A DNA stretch of 24,099 nucleotides from RGIG1995 sp045126815 (GTDB taxonomy: Bacteria > Bacillota > Clostridia > Oscillospirales > CAG-272), in NCBI GenBank assembly GCA_045126815.1, contig JBGVPD010000006.1, positions 1-24,099 on the forward strand, read 5' to 3'. This document shows positions 14,764-21,900 of this stretch, in pieces. Under the pieces are notes generated by a model. The model was not told where the DNA came from and did no database searches. It was given only the letters and a program-made list of their open reading frames with translations. The position numbers and the translations under genes were made by a program. How positions within the stretch are numbered: position 1 is the first letter of the stretch; the number at the start of each line of letters is the position of its first letter.

Positions 14764-14798
14764 AAAAAAGAAGTCCGATTTTTTTCGGACTTCTTTGT
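14764..14798 (+). terminator. Terminator after ychF
   Basis: The 12-bp stem AAAGAAGTCCGA (14767-14778) pairs with TCGGACTTCTTT (14785-14796) over a T6 loop, and the A/T tails extend it. The trailing T tract is short (TTTG), so some readthrough into the exonuclease gene is plausible, because I see no clear promoter in 14797-14829. Confidence 0.75.
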
Positions 14799-14829
14799 AA
14801 GTTTTTATAAATAGATAACGGGTAATAAA

Positions 14830-15747
14830 ATGAAGTATATAGTTCTCGATATGGAGTGGAATCAGCCGAGAAATGCTATGGCTGCAATAAAAAAGCCCAT
14901 TCACTTGAAGGGCGAGATAATACAGATAGGCGCTGTAAAACTTGATGACAAATTTCGGACTATCGATACTTTTAATATGATGATTTCACCGAAATATTAT
15001 ACGAAGATGCATTCAAAGGTAGCTGAGCTAACAATGATCAGTAATCAGGATCTAAAGAACGGTCAACCGTTTGTAAAGGCATTTAAGCAGTTTAGTAAGT
15101 GGTGCGGAGATGATTTTTGCATACTGACGTGGGGGTGGGATGACATTCCTATGTTAGAGGATAATCTTGTTATTTACGGAATTGATAAGGGGTGGATACC
15201 CAATCATTACAATATTCAGCCCATTTTTGACGCTCAGGTAACGAAGATCGGGAAGCAGACAGCTCTTTCGACCGCTATGGAACTTGTAGGCGAACCGCCT
15301 TTTGAGGCGCACGACGCGTTAAATGATGCTTTGAGTACGGCTTGTGTTTGCCGTCATCTTGATATGCATGAGGGATTGAAAAATTATCTTCAGTGCAAAC
15401 GTTTGCTTGTTCCCGATTCCTACAACTCTCCAGATAAATACAAATATTGCAGAGATGCCAAGGACGATAAAAAAATAAACACTTTTACCTGTCACTCGTG
15501 TACGCAGCCTATTTTTATAAAAGAATGGTTAAATCAGAAACCGGACAGATATTTGTCAAAGGTGAAATGCGAATGCGGAAAAGAGTATTTTGTGAAGGTA
15601 AGATTTCGCAGGAATGAGGATAAGACATATCGCGCAAATCGCTCTGTGTACGAAATGAATGACGAATACAAAGAGTATTACAACAAAAAACTGGAAGAAA
15701 AAGAAAAAAAGAAGAATATGAGGCTTGAAAAAGCCGGTACAGTATAA
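14830..15747 (+). CDS. DEDDh 3'-5' exonuclease with C-terminal zinc ribbon
   Basis: This 305-residue protein has an N-terminal RNase T/DnaQ-type exonuclease domain (PF00929). D7 and E9 (VLDMEWN), an aspartate in TWGWDD (104/105), and H161 and D166 in HDALNDA supply the DEDDh metal ligands. The KapD/ERI-1-like subgroup is often annotated as 'exonuclease domain-containing' in Clostridia. Residues about 215-260 form a four-cysteine ribbon (C221, C224, C247, C249) likely to bind zinc, followed by a highly charged Lys/Glu tail. The region before the ATG has only a weak ribosome-binding site. It is bounded by terminators on both sides, so it is either a single gene or fed by ychF readthrough. The substrate, RNA or DNA, is not known. 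Confidence 0.88.
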   Translation: MKYIVLDMEWNQPRNAMAAIKKPIHLKGEIIQIGAVKLDDKFRTIDTFNMMISPKYYTKMHSKVAELTMISNQDLKNGQPFVKAFKQFSKWCGDDFCILTWGWDDIPMLEDNLVIYGIDKGWIPNHYNIQPIFDAQVTKIGKQTALSTAMELVGEPPFEAHDALNDALSTACVCRHLDMHEGLKNYLQCKRLLVPDSYNSPDKYKYCRDAKDDKKINTFTCHSCTQPIFIKEWLNQKPDRYLSKVKCECGKEYFVKVRFRRNEDKTYRANRSVYEMNDEYKEYYNKKLEEKEKKKNMRLEKAGTV

Positions 15748-15778
15748 AAGCCTGTGTTTTTCAGGCTTTTATTTTTTT
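15745..15778 (+). terminator. Terminator overlapping the exonuclease stop codon
   Basis: The 10-bp stem TAAAAGCCTG (15745-15754) and CAGGCTTTTA (15762-15771) is followed by seven T. The first three bases of the stem are the stop codon, so a terminating ribosome would overlap the hairpin. Confidence 0.88.
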
Positions 15779-15892
15779 GTTGAGTACAATAGAGACGTGT
15801 GATTACCCCCTCTCTCTTGTTTTTTTGGAATTATAGTTAAACAAAAGATAAATTTTGATAATCGTAAAATGAGATTAAAGATGTAGTGTTTG

Positions 15893-15921
15893 TTGACAAA
15901 AAAGCTCGTAAATGGTAAAAT
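15893..15921 (+). promoter_or_regulatory. Promoter of the surface protein gene
   Basis: A consensus TTGACA (15893-15898), a 17-bp spacer and TAAAAT (15916-15921) lie about 35 nt before the ATG at 15956. The upstream part of the open frame (from 15890) overlaps this promoter and is therefore not translated. The rest of 15779-15892 shows nothing recognisable. Confidence 0.82.
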
Positions 15922-15955
15922 ATTCAGAAAACAAGTCGAAAAAGAGAGGTTAGCT

Positions 15956-17851
15956 ATGTATCAGAAAAGGATTGTGTGTTTGCTCGTTTTAGTTTTGTCT
16001 GTTTTTGCATTCGGGAATTTTACCGTATGTGCTGCCGAAGATGAAACTTTTATGTATACAGTATCAAACGGAGAAGTTACGATAAACGGATATTCAGGCG
16101 TGTCGGAGGATCTTGTGATCCCGTCAAGTTTGGGCGGATATCCGGTCAAAAGAATTGGAAGTTCAGCGTTTGAATATTGTGTGACGCTTAGAAATGTTAC
16201 TATACCTGAAGGAATAACGCACATTGATACCGGCGCTTTTTTGTTATGTTCGAATCTTATGAAAATAGAGTTGCCCTCAACTCTGACAGAAATAGGTGCA
16301 GAAGCTTTTTTGAAATGCGAAAAGATCAGTGAAGTTCATATAAATGATCCGGCGTCTTGGTGTAACGTTAGTATAGCTGATTATTATGCAACGCCTTTTG
16401 CGTACGGCGCAGATTTGTATATAGGGAATACGTTAGTTACTGATCTTGTGGTTCCGACCGGAGTAACAAGTATAAAATCACGAGTTTTCAGCGGTGTGGA
16501 AAATATTACAAAAGTTACAATGTCAAATACAGTTAACACTATCGGAGATAACGTTTTTTATAATTGCAGTAATCTTTCAAGCGTTGTGATCCCCAAAAGT
16601 GTAAGGATTATAGGTGAAAACGCATTTTGTAACGTTACTTCATTGAAAGAGGTGCACGTAACGGATTTAGGCGCGTGGTGTCAGATTGAATTTTCGGGGC
16701 AAAATTCAAACCCTCTCAGTTGCGGTGCAAAATTATATTTAAATAATTCTTACGTAACCGATATTATTGTTCCCGACGGGGTGACACGCATTTCGGATTG
16801 TGCGTTTTATGGTTATGTGTTTTTGAATGAAGTGTATATCCCTGATAGTGTAAAGTCGATCGGGTGGGGAGCTTTTTACGCTTGTACAAATCTTACAAAC
16901 GTGAAAATATCAGAAGGTTTGAACAGTATAGGCGAGTTGGCTTTCGGCGGTTGCGAAAGTTTGCTTTCCATTTATGTTCCGAAAAGCGTGAAAGATATTA
17001 GCGCTAATTGGCTTTTGAGTTGTTCTTCGCTTAAGAATATATATTACGGCGGAACTGAAAATGAATGGAAGAGCTTAGTAGGAGACACGGTAAAAAACGT
17101 CACGTTAACTTATAATACTTCATACGTCGGAAATATACCCCAAGCTAAGAACGGTTGGAAGTTTGAAGACGGCTTTTGGTACTACTATGTTAACGGAACT
17201 ATCGTTAGAAACAAATGGAAACCCGACAGTAAGGGTTGGTGTTACCTTGGTTCAAACGGTAAAATGGTATACAATAGTTGGGTATATTACCAATACGAGT
17301 GGTATTATCTTGACAATATGGGATACAGGACAGAAAATCAATGGAAATCTGACAGTTTTGGATGGATGTATCTTGGAAAAGACGGTAAGATAGTAAGAAA
17401 CAGATGGATAGCCGACAGTGTGAGCTTGTGTTTTGTAGGCAGTGACGGTTATTGTGTTAAGAACAAGTGGTTACACGACGGAATTAATTGGAGATATCTT
17501 GACGGCAACGGCAGAATGGCGGTAAATAAATGGGTAACTGACAGCAGCGGTATATGTTACGTTGGAAATGACGGATATTGGGTAACAAATTCTTGGATAA
17601 AAGATGCTAACGGCTGGTGTTATCTCAACAGTTCGGGTAAACCGACTTGTGATACGTGGTTCTTGCTTGACGGACATTGGTATTATTTTGATGTAAACGG
17701 TTATAGATTAAATAACGTTTGGAAAAAAGACAGTGTTGGTTGGTGCTATCTTGGAAGTGACGGTAAGATGGTAACAAATAAGGTCGTAAAAGACTCATAC
17801 GGTGAATGTTATATAGGTTTTGACGGCTATTGGGACGGAATATATCGATAA
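15956..17851 (+). CDS. Secreted BspA-type LRR protein with cell-wall-binding repeats
   Basis: This 631-residue surface protein has a signal peptide (YQKRIVCLLVLVLSVFAFG, cleavage likely after VCAA near residue 27). Residues about 40-375 are BspA-like leucine-rich repeats (LRR_5) of the form 'GAFxxCxxLxxVxIPxxVxxIG'. Two inserted segments share a pattern (DPASWCNVSIADYYATPFAYG and LGAWCQIEFSGQNSNPLSCG), each followed by an LVTD/VTDI-VVP repeat. Residues about 399-631 are eleven units of roughly 21 residues (W-x-Y-L-G-x-x-G-K-M-V-x-N-x-W), like choline/glucan-type CW_binding_1 repeats. The start is set by GAGAGG 6 nt before the ATG. It probably attaches non-covalently to wall polysaccharide and displays an adhesive LRR domain. 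It is monocistronic with its own promoter and terminator. The ligand is unknown. Confidence 0.88.
   Translation: MYQKRIVCLLVLVLSVFAFGNFTVCAAEDETFMYTVSNGEVTINGYSGVSEDLVIPSSLGGYPVKRIGSSAFEYCVTLRNVTIPEGITHIDTGAFLLCSNLMKIELPSTLTEIGAEAFLKCEKISEVHINDPASWCNVSIADYYATPFAYGADLYIGNTLVTDLVVPTGVTSIKSRVFSGVENITKVTMSNTVNTIGDNVFYNCSNLSSVVIPKSVRIIGENAFCNVTSLKEVHVTDLGAWCQIEFSGQNSNPLSCGAKLYLNNSYVTDIIVPDGVTRISDCAFYGYVFLNEVYIPDSVKSIGWGAFYACTNLTNVKISEGLNSIGELAFGGCESLLSIYVPKSVKDISANWLLSCSSLKNIYYGGTENEWKSLVGDTVKNVTLTYNTSYVGNIPQAKNGWKFEDGFWYYYVNGTIVRNKWKPDSKGWCYLGSNGKMVYNSWVYYQYEWYYLDNMGYRTENQWKSDSFGWMYLGKDGKIVRNRWIADSVSLCFVGSDGYCVKNKWLHDGINWRYLDGNGRMAVNKWVTDSSGICYVGNDGYWVTNSWIKDANGWCYLNSSGKPTCDTWFLLDGHWYYFDVNGYRLNNVWKKDSVGWCYLGSDGKMVTNKVVKDSYGECYIGFDGYWDGIYR
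17150..17848 (+). repeat. Eleven tandem cell-wall-binding repeat units
   Basis: About 63-nt coding units encode the 21-residue aromatic repeats. Units alternate between a GWCYLGSDGKMV type and a YYFDVNGYR type. The units are diverged at DNA level, so this is an old array rather than a recent expansion. The last two units have lost the terminal Trp (NKV and GIYR). Confidence 0.75.
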
Positions 17852-17868
17852 TTTAAACGAAAAATCAT

Positions 17869-17913
17869 AAAGCATATACGGGGGATCGTACCGTATATGC
17901 TTTTTGTTTTTTT
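17869..17913 (+). terminator. Terminator of the surface protein gene
   Basis: A perfect 13-bp stem, AAAGCATATACGG (17869-17881) and CCGTATATGCTTT (17891-17903), has a 9-nt loop and is followed by TT, one G and seven T. Confidence 0.9.
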
Positions 17914-17995
17914 GATGCGAATTTATTTGAGTCTAAATCGTTGTTTTGTGCCTGAAATACATTAGTTTTTCGGGGGAATTAATTGTGTAAATTTA

Positions 17996-18024
17996 TTGAC
18001 TTTTGGTAAAATGTGTTGTAAAAT
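17996..18024 (+). promoter_or_regulatory. Promoter of the purD-rpsA operon
   Basis: TTGACT (17996-18001), a 17-bp spacer and TAAAAT (18019-18024) lie about 40 nt before purD. The leader of about 30 nt is too short for a purine riboswitch, and 17914-17995 shows no folded element. Confidence 0.78.
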
Positions 18025-18063
18025 AGATATAATTATACTTAGCTAAAAAAACGGAGGAAAATT

Positions 18064-19329
18064 ATGAAAATTCTCGTTGTTGGCGGTGGCGGAAGAGAAC
18101 ACGCCATTGTAAAAAAATTACATGAAAGCAAATATGCTCCTGAACTGTTTTGTGCGCCCGGTAACGGCGGTATAGCATCTATTGCTACCTGTCTTGCGAT
18201 AAAGGCGACTGACGTTGAAGGAATTGTAAATACAGCAAAAGAAAAAAATATTGATTTGGTATTTGTTGCTCCCGACGATCCGCTTGTGCTCGGAATGGTT
18301 GATAAGCTTGAAGAAAACGGAATAAGAGCATTCGGGCCCCGTCAGTGTGCGGCGATTATTGAGGGAAGTAAAGTTTTCTCAAAAGAGCTTATGAAAAAAT
18401 TTAATATTCCGACTGGAGGATATGAAGTGTTTGAAGATGCTGAATTGGCTCTCAAATATATAAGAGAACAAAACGATTATCCTACGGTTATCAAGGCTGA
18501 CGGTCTGGCTCTTGGTAAGGGAGTTATAATAGCGCAGGATTATGCTGAGGCTGAAGATGCCGTAAAGAGTATAATGTGTGATAAGGTGTTCGGCGCATCG
18601 GGTAACAGAGTTGTAATTGAAGAGTTTTTGACAGGACCTGAAGTATCCGTACTTGCATTTACCGACGGTAAGACGATAGTGCCTATGGTTTCTGCTCAGG
18701 ACCACAAGAGAGCGCTTGACAATGACCAAGGACTCAATACGGGCGGAATGGGTGCATTTTCTCCCAGCAAGAACTATACTCCTGACGTTGCGGATGAATG
18801 TTTTAAGACGATATTTGTTCCTACTATGGAAGCTATGAATAAAGAGGGCAGAACGTTTAAGGGTGTTATTTATTTTGGGCTTATGTTAACTCCCAAAGGC
18901 CCCAAGGTTATTGAATATAACGCACGTTTCGGAGATCCTGAAACTCAGGCGGTGCTTCCCAGACTTAAAACTGACTTTATTGACGTTATAAACGCTGTTA
19001 TTGATGAAAAACTTGACAGCATCAATATTGAGTGGAGTGATAACGCGGCTGTTTGTATAGTATTGGCTTCCGGCGGATATCCTACGAAATACGAATCCGG
19101 AAAAGAGATCTTCGGTCTTGACAGCGAACAGTTGAAAGCTGACGACGTATTTGTTTACCACGCGGGAACAAAGGCTGAAAACGGTAAGATCTATACGGCA
19201 GGCGGACGTGTTTTGGGTGTTACTTCTACGGGAAAAGACCTTGATGAAGCAATAGCAAAATCGTACTCTGCGCTTAAAAATATATCTTTTGAAAAAATGC
19301 ATTACAGAAACGATATCGGAAGAAAATGA
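18064..19329 (+). CDS. purD: Phosphoribosylamine-glycine ligase (GAR synthetase)
   Basis: This 421-residue enzyme performs the second step of de novo purine synthesis: phosphoribosylamine, glycine and ATP give glycinamide ribonucleotide. The N-terminal domain has VVGGGGREHAIVKKL and APGNGGIA. The ATP-grasp core has VIKADGLALGKGVIIA, HKRALDNDQGLNTGGMGAFSP and the metal site in YNARFGDPETQAVLPRL. The C-terminal domain shows AVCIVLASGGYP and ggRVLGVTSTGKDLDEA. GGAGG lies about 5 nt before the ATG. The usual purine genes (purH, purN, purM) are not adjacent; instead purD heads an operon with the FAD protein, cmk, plsC and ispH-rpsA. Its stop overlaps the next start (ATGA). Confidence 0.97.
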   Translation: MKILVVGGGGREHAIVKKLHESKYAPELFCAPGNGGIASIATCLAIKATDVEGIVNTAKEKNIDLVFVAPDDPLVLGMVDKLEENGIRAFGPRQCAAIIEGSKVFSKELMKKFNIPTGGYEVFEDAELALKYIREQNDYPTVIKADGLALGKGVIIAQDYAEAEDAVKSIMCDKVFGASGNRVVIEEFLTGPEVSVLAFTDGKTIVPMVSAQDHKRALDNDQGLNTGGMGAFSPSKNYTPDVADECFKTIFVPTMEAMNKEGRTFKGVIYFGLMLTPKGPKVIEYNARFGDPETQAVLPRLKTDFIDVINAVIDEKLDSINIEWSDNAAVCIVLASGGYPTKYESGKEIFGLDSEQLKADDVFVYHAGTKAENGKIYTAGGRVLGVTSTGKDLDEAIAKSYSALKNISFEKMHYRNDIGRK

Positions 19330-20567
19330 GCAAAGATAGAATAAGTGTCTGCGTGATCGGCGGCGGACCTGCGGGAATGATGTGTGCAGGTAAGGCGGCT
19401 GAACTGGGCGCTGACGTAACCCTTTTTGAAAAAAAGAATTCGGTCGGTAGAAAACTTGCTATTACCGGCAAGGGTAGATGTAACGTTACGAATAATTGTG
19501 ACAGAAATACTTTTATCGAGAACGTTCCGACTAATCCCAGGTTTTTGTACGGCGCGTATTCTGCGTTTACTTCGGAAGATACGATGAACTTTTTTGAAAG
19601 AACGGGAGTTAAATTAAAGACAGAGAGGGGAAACCGTGTGTTTCCCGTATCTGACCGTTCGTTTGATATAGTTGACGCGCTTCGTGATTACTGCAAAAAT
19701 AACGGAGTTAAGATCGTATATGAAAAAGTTAACGGACTGATCATAGAAGACAGTCAGGTCAAGGGGATAAGAGTAGGCGGCAAAAATTTGTTTTTTGATA
19801 AAGTGGTAGTGTGTACGGGCGGTATATCGTATCCGCAGACGGGATCAGACGGAGACGGCTATAGGTTTGCTTCGGATGCGGGAATAAACGTTGTATCCCC
19901 TAAAGCGTCGCTTGTTCCGCTTGAAACAAAAGAAGCGTGGCCTAAAAAACTTATGGGACTTGCTTTGAAAAACGTAAGTGTAAAAGTATACGATACCGCA
20001 AGACAGAGCGAGATATACTCAGATTTCGGCGAAATGCTGTTTACACATTTCGGTTTGTCCGGCCCTACGATATTGAGCGCATCGTGTCATATGAAACCTA
20101 TGGTTTCGGGCAGATATAAGATAATAATAGATCTAAAACCTGCGCTCGATGAAAAGACACTTGACAAGAGACTTCTTTCAGATTTTGAAAAGAGTAAGAA
20201 TAGAAATTTTGTAAATTCGTTGTCGGCGCTATTGCCTCAAAAGCTGATACCGATATTTGTTGAGTTAACAGGAATACCCGAGGACAGAAAAGTTAACTGT
20301 ATAACAAAGCAGGAAAGACAGATTGTTTTGAGGACTTTGAAAGGTCTTGAATGTACGGTAAGTGGATTTAGGCCGATAGAAGAGGCTATAATAACGTCGG
20401 GAGGGATTGATGTGAAAGAGATCGATCCTAAGAGCATGATGTCAAAAAGAATAAAGAATTTGTATTTTGCGGGTGAAGTGATAGACGTTGATGCGTATAC
20501 GGGCGGATTTAATTTGCAGATAGCGTTTTCAACGGCAAATCTTGCGGCAACGTCTTTGTTTGACTGA
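19326..20567 (+). CDS. BaiN/YhiN-type FAD-dependent oxidoreductase (HI0933 family)
   Basis: This 413-residue flavoprotein belongs to the HI0933/YhiN family, annotated as 'aminoacetone oxidase family FAD-binding enzyme' or 'BaiN'. The dinucleotide-binding loop is VIGGGPAGMM (10-19), followed by the acidic end of strand 2 (FEKK) and the family signature VGRKLAITGKGRCNVTN. VVVCTGGISYPQTGSDGDGY and the C-terminal FAD contact AGEVIDVDAYTGGFNLQIAFSTA are complete. The physiological substrate of most members is unknown; bile-acid activity should not be assumed. It overlaps purD by 4 nt, with GGAAG about 4 nt before the ATG, so it is translationally coupled. The oxidoreductase-cmk-plsC-ispH/rpsA order is a familiar clostridial arrangement. 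Confidence 0.92.
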   Translation: MSKDRISVCVIGGGPAGMMCAGKAAELGADVTLFEKKNSVGRKLAITGKGRCNVTNNCDRNTFIENVPTNPRFLYGAYSAFTSEDTMNFFERTGVKLKTERGNRVFPVSDRSFDIVDALRDYCKNNGVKIVYEKVNGLIIEDSQVKGIRVGGKNLFFDKVVVCTGGISYPQTGSDGDGYRFASDAGINVVSPKASLVPLETKEAWPKKLMGLALKNVSVKVYDTARQSEIYSDFGEMLFTHFGLSGPTILSASCHMKPMVSGRYKIIIDLKPALDEKTLDKRLLSDFEKSKNRNFVNSLSALLPQKLIPIFVELTGIPEDRKVNCITKQERQIVLRTLKGLECTVSGFRPIEEAIITSGGIDVKEIDPKSMMSKRIKNLYFAGEVIDVDAYTGGFNLQIAFSTANLAATSLFD

Positions 20568-20595
20568 TAAATATTTTGAAAAGAGGAAAATCAGA

Positions 20596-21261
20596 ATGTA
20601 TAAGATAGCGTTAGACGGACCTTCAGGTTCGGGAAAGAGTGTAATGGCACGTGCCGTTGCAAAAGAGTTAAATATACTTTACGTTGATACGGGAGCTCTT
20701 TACAGAGCGATCGGACTATATATGTTCAGAAATAACATTGATCCCACCAATATTGAATTGGTTATAGAAAAACTTCCCGAAATAAAGATCGAACTTGCCC
20801 AGTCAGAAGAGGGACAGGTAGTTTTCTTGAATGGAGAAAACGTAAATAAAGATATAAGACTTCCCGAAATATCTATGTACGCATCTAAAGTGTCGTCTAT
20901 TCCGAAAGTCAGAGAGTTTTTGCTCGGACTTCAGAGGGATACGGCTAAGAAGAATAACGTTATAATGGACGGAAGAGATATAGGTACGGTTATTTTCCCC
21001 GATGCTGAGGTAAAGATATTTTTGTTTGCCAGAGACGAAGTAAGGGCGATGAGAAGATACAAGGAACTTTGTGAAAAGGGAATTGAAACCACGTACGAAG
21101 AAGTTCTTTCGGATATGTTGAAGAGAGATGAAAACGACAGAACAAGGGCGGTAGCTCCCGCAGTTCCGGCTGAAGATGCAGTTATGCTCGATAGCTCGGA
21201 TTTGAACATAGAAGAGACTATAGCCGAAATTATCAGAATTATAAAGTCACGCATTGAGTAA
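20596..21261 (+). CDS. cmk: (d)CMP kinase
   Basis: This 221-residue cytidylate kinase phosphorylates CMP and dCMP with ATP, feeding RNA, DNA and CDP-lipid synthesis. The P-loop is DGPSGSGKS (7-15). The NMP-binding motif VDTGALYRAIGL follows, and DGRDIGTVIFPDAEVKIFLFA and the lid region RRYKELCEKG with RDENDRTRAVAPAVPAEDA are present. The frame can be extended to 20542 across the end of the preceding gene, but AGAGGA at 20582-20587, 8-9 nt before the ATG at 20596, and the family's N-terminus set the start. It lies 28 nt after the FAD oxidoreductase and 30 nt before plsC, within the operon. Confidence 0.97.
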   Translation: MYKIALDGPSGSGKSVMARAVAKELNILYVDTGALYRAIGLYMFRNNIDPTNIELVIEKLPEIKIELAQSEEGQVVFLNGENVNKDIRLPEISMYASKVSSIPKVREFLLGLQRDTAKKNNVIMDGRDIGTVIFPDAEVKIFLFARDEVRAMRRYKELCEKGIETTYEEVLSDMLKRDENDRTRAVAPAVPAEDAVMLDSSDLNIEETIAEIIRIIKSRIE

Positions 21262-21291
21262 GATCAATACGGATAAAGTGAGTATATTTAG

Positions 21292-21885
21292 ATGAAAATA
21301 TATGCGTTTTTAAGGAAAATACTGAAGAATGTATTTATCGGTATGTTCAGAGTAGAGGTTACGGGCGTTGAGAATATTCCCGAAGACAAGGCGTTGCTTG
21401 TTTGTCCGAACCATTTGTCAAATTGGGATCCTATAATATTGGGAGCGGTTTTTGACAGACAGATACGTTTTATGGCAAAATCTTCTTTGTTTAAGATACC
21501 GTTGCTTAATTTGCTTATAAAGGCGTTGGGCGCGTTTCCGGTAAACAGAGGAACGGCAGATCCTACGGCGCTTAAAACTGCGATAAATAACTTAAAAAAC
21601 GGAGATGCGGTAGGTCTTTTTCCGCAAGGGACGAGATACTATGGAGTTGATCCGAAAGATACCGATATAAAGTCCGGTGTGGGTATGGTGGCGTACCGTT
21701 CAAAAGCCGACGTTTTGCCGGTTTATATAAAAACGAAGAACTATAAAATATGCATTTTCAGAAAAGTGTATATCAATATTGGCAAGGTTATTCCGAATGA
21801 GGATCTTAAGATCGAGAACGGAAATCAAGCGGAGTATACAAAGGCGACAGAATATATTTTTGAAAAGGTGTTGGAGTTGCTGTAA
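21292..21885 (+). CDS. plsC: 1-acyl-sn-glycerol-3-phosphate acyltransferase (PlsC family)
   Basis: This 197-residue membrane-associated acyltransferase converts lysophosphatidic acid to phosphatidic acid in phospholipid synthesis. The catalytic HX4D motif is NHLSNWD (H41, D46). The glycerol-phosphate binding motif is FPQGTR (110-115), with Gln112 where most family members have Glu. VLPVYIKT is the fourth conserved block. The N-terminal 20 residues are amphipathic or hydrophobic and may anchor it to the membrane. It is shorter than E. coli PlsC (245) but normal for clostridial forms. Only a weak AGTGAG-type ribosome-binding site precedes the ATG. It sits between cmk and ispH-rpsA in the operon. 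Confidence 0.92.
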   Translation: MKIYAFLRKILKNVFIGMFRVEVTGVENIPEDKALLVCPNHLSNWDPIILGAVFDRQIRFMAKSSLFKIPLLNLLIKALGAFPVNRGTADPTALKTAINNLKNGDAVGLFPQGTRYYGVDPKDTDIKSGVGMVAYRSKADVLPVYIKTKNYKICIFRKVYINIGKVIPNEDLKIENGNQAEYTKATEYIFEKVLELL

Positions 21886-21900
21886 CTCTTACAGAATAAT

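Noticed and set aside
15890..15955. N-terminal extension of the surface protein
   Set aside because: It overlaps the -35/-10 promoter; the signal peptide begins at the ATG at 15956.
17914..18063. Purine riboswitch before purD
   Set aside because: The leader after the predicted promoter is about 30 nt and the conserved purine aptamer core is not seen.
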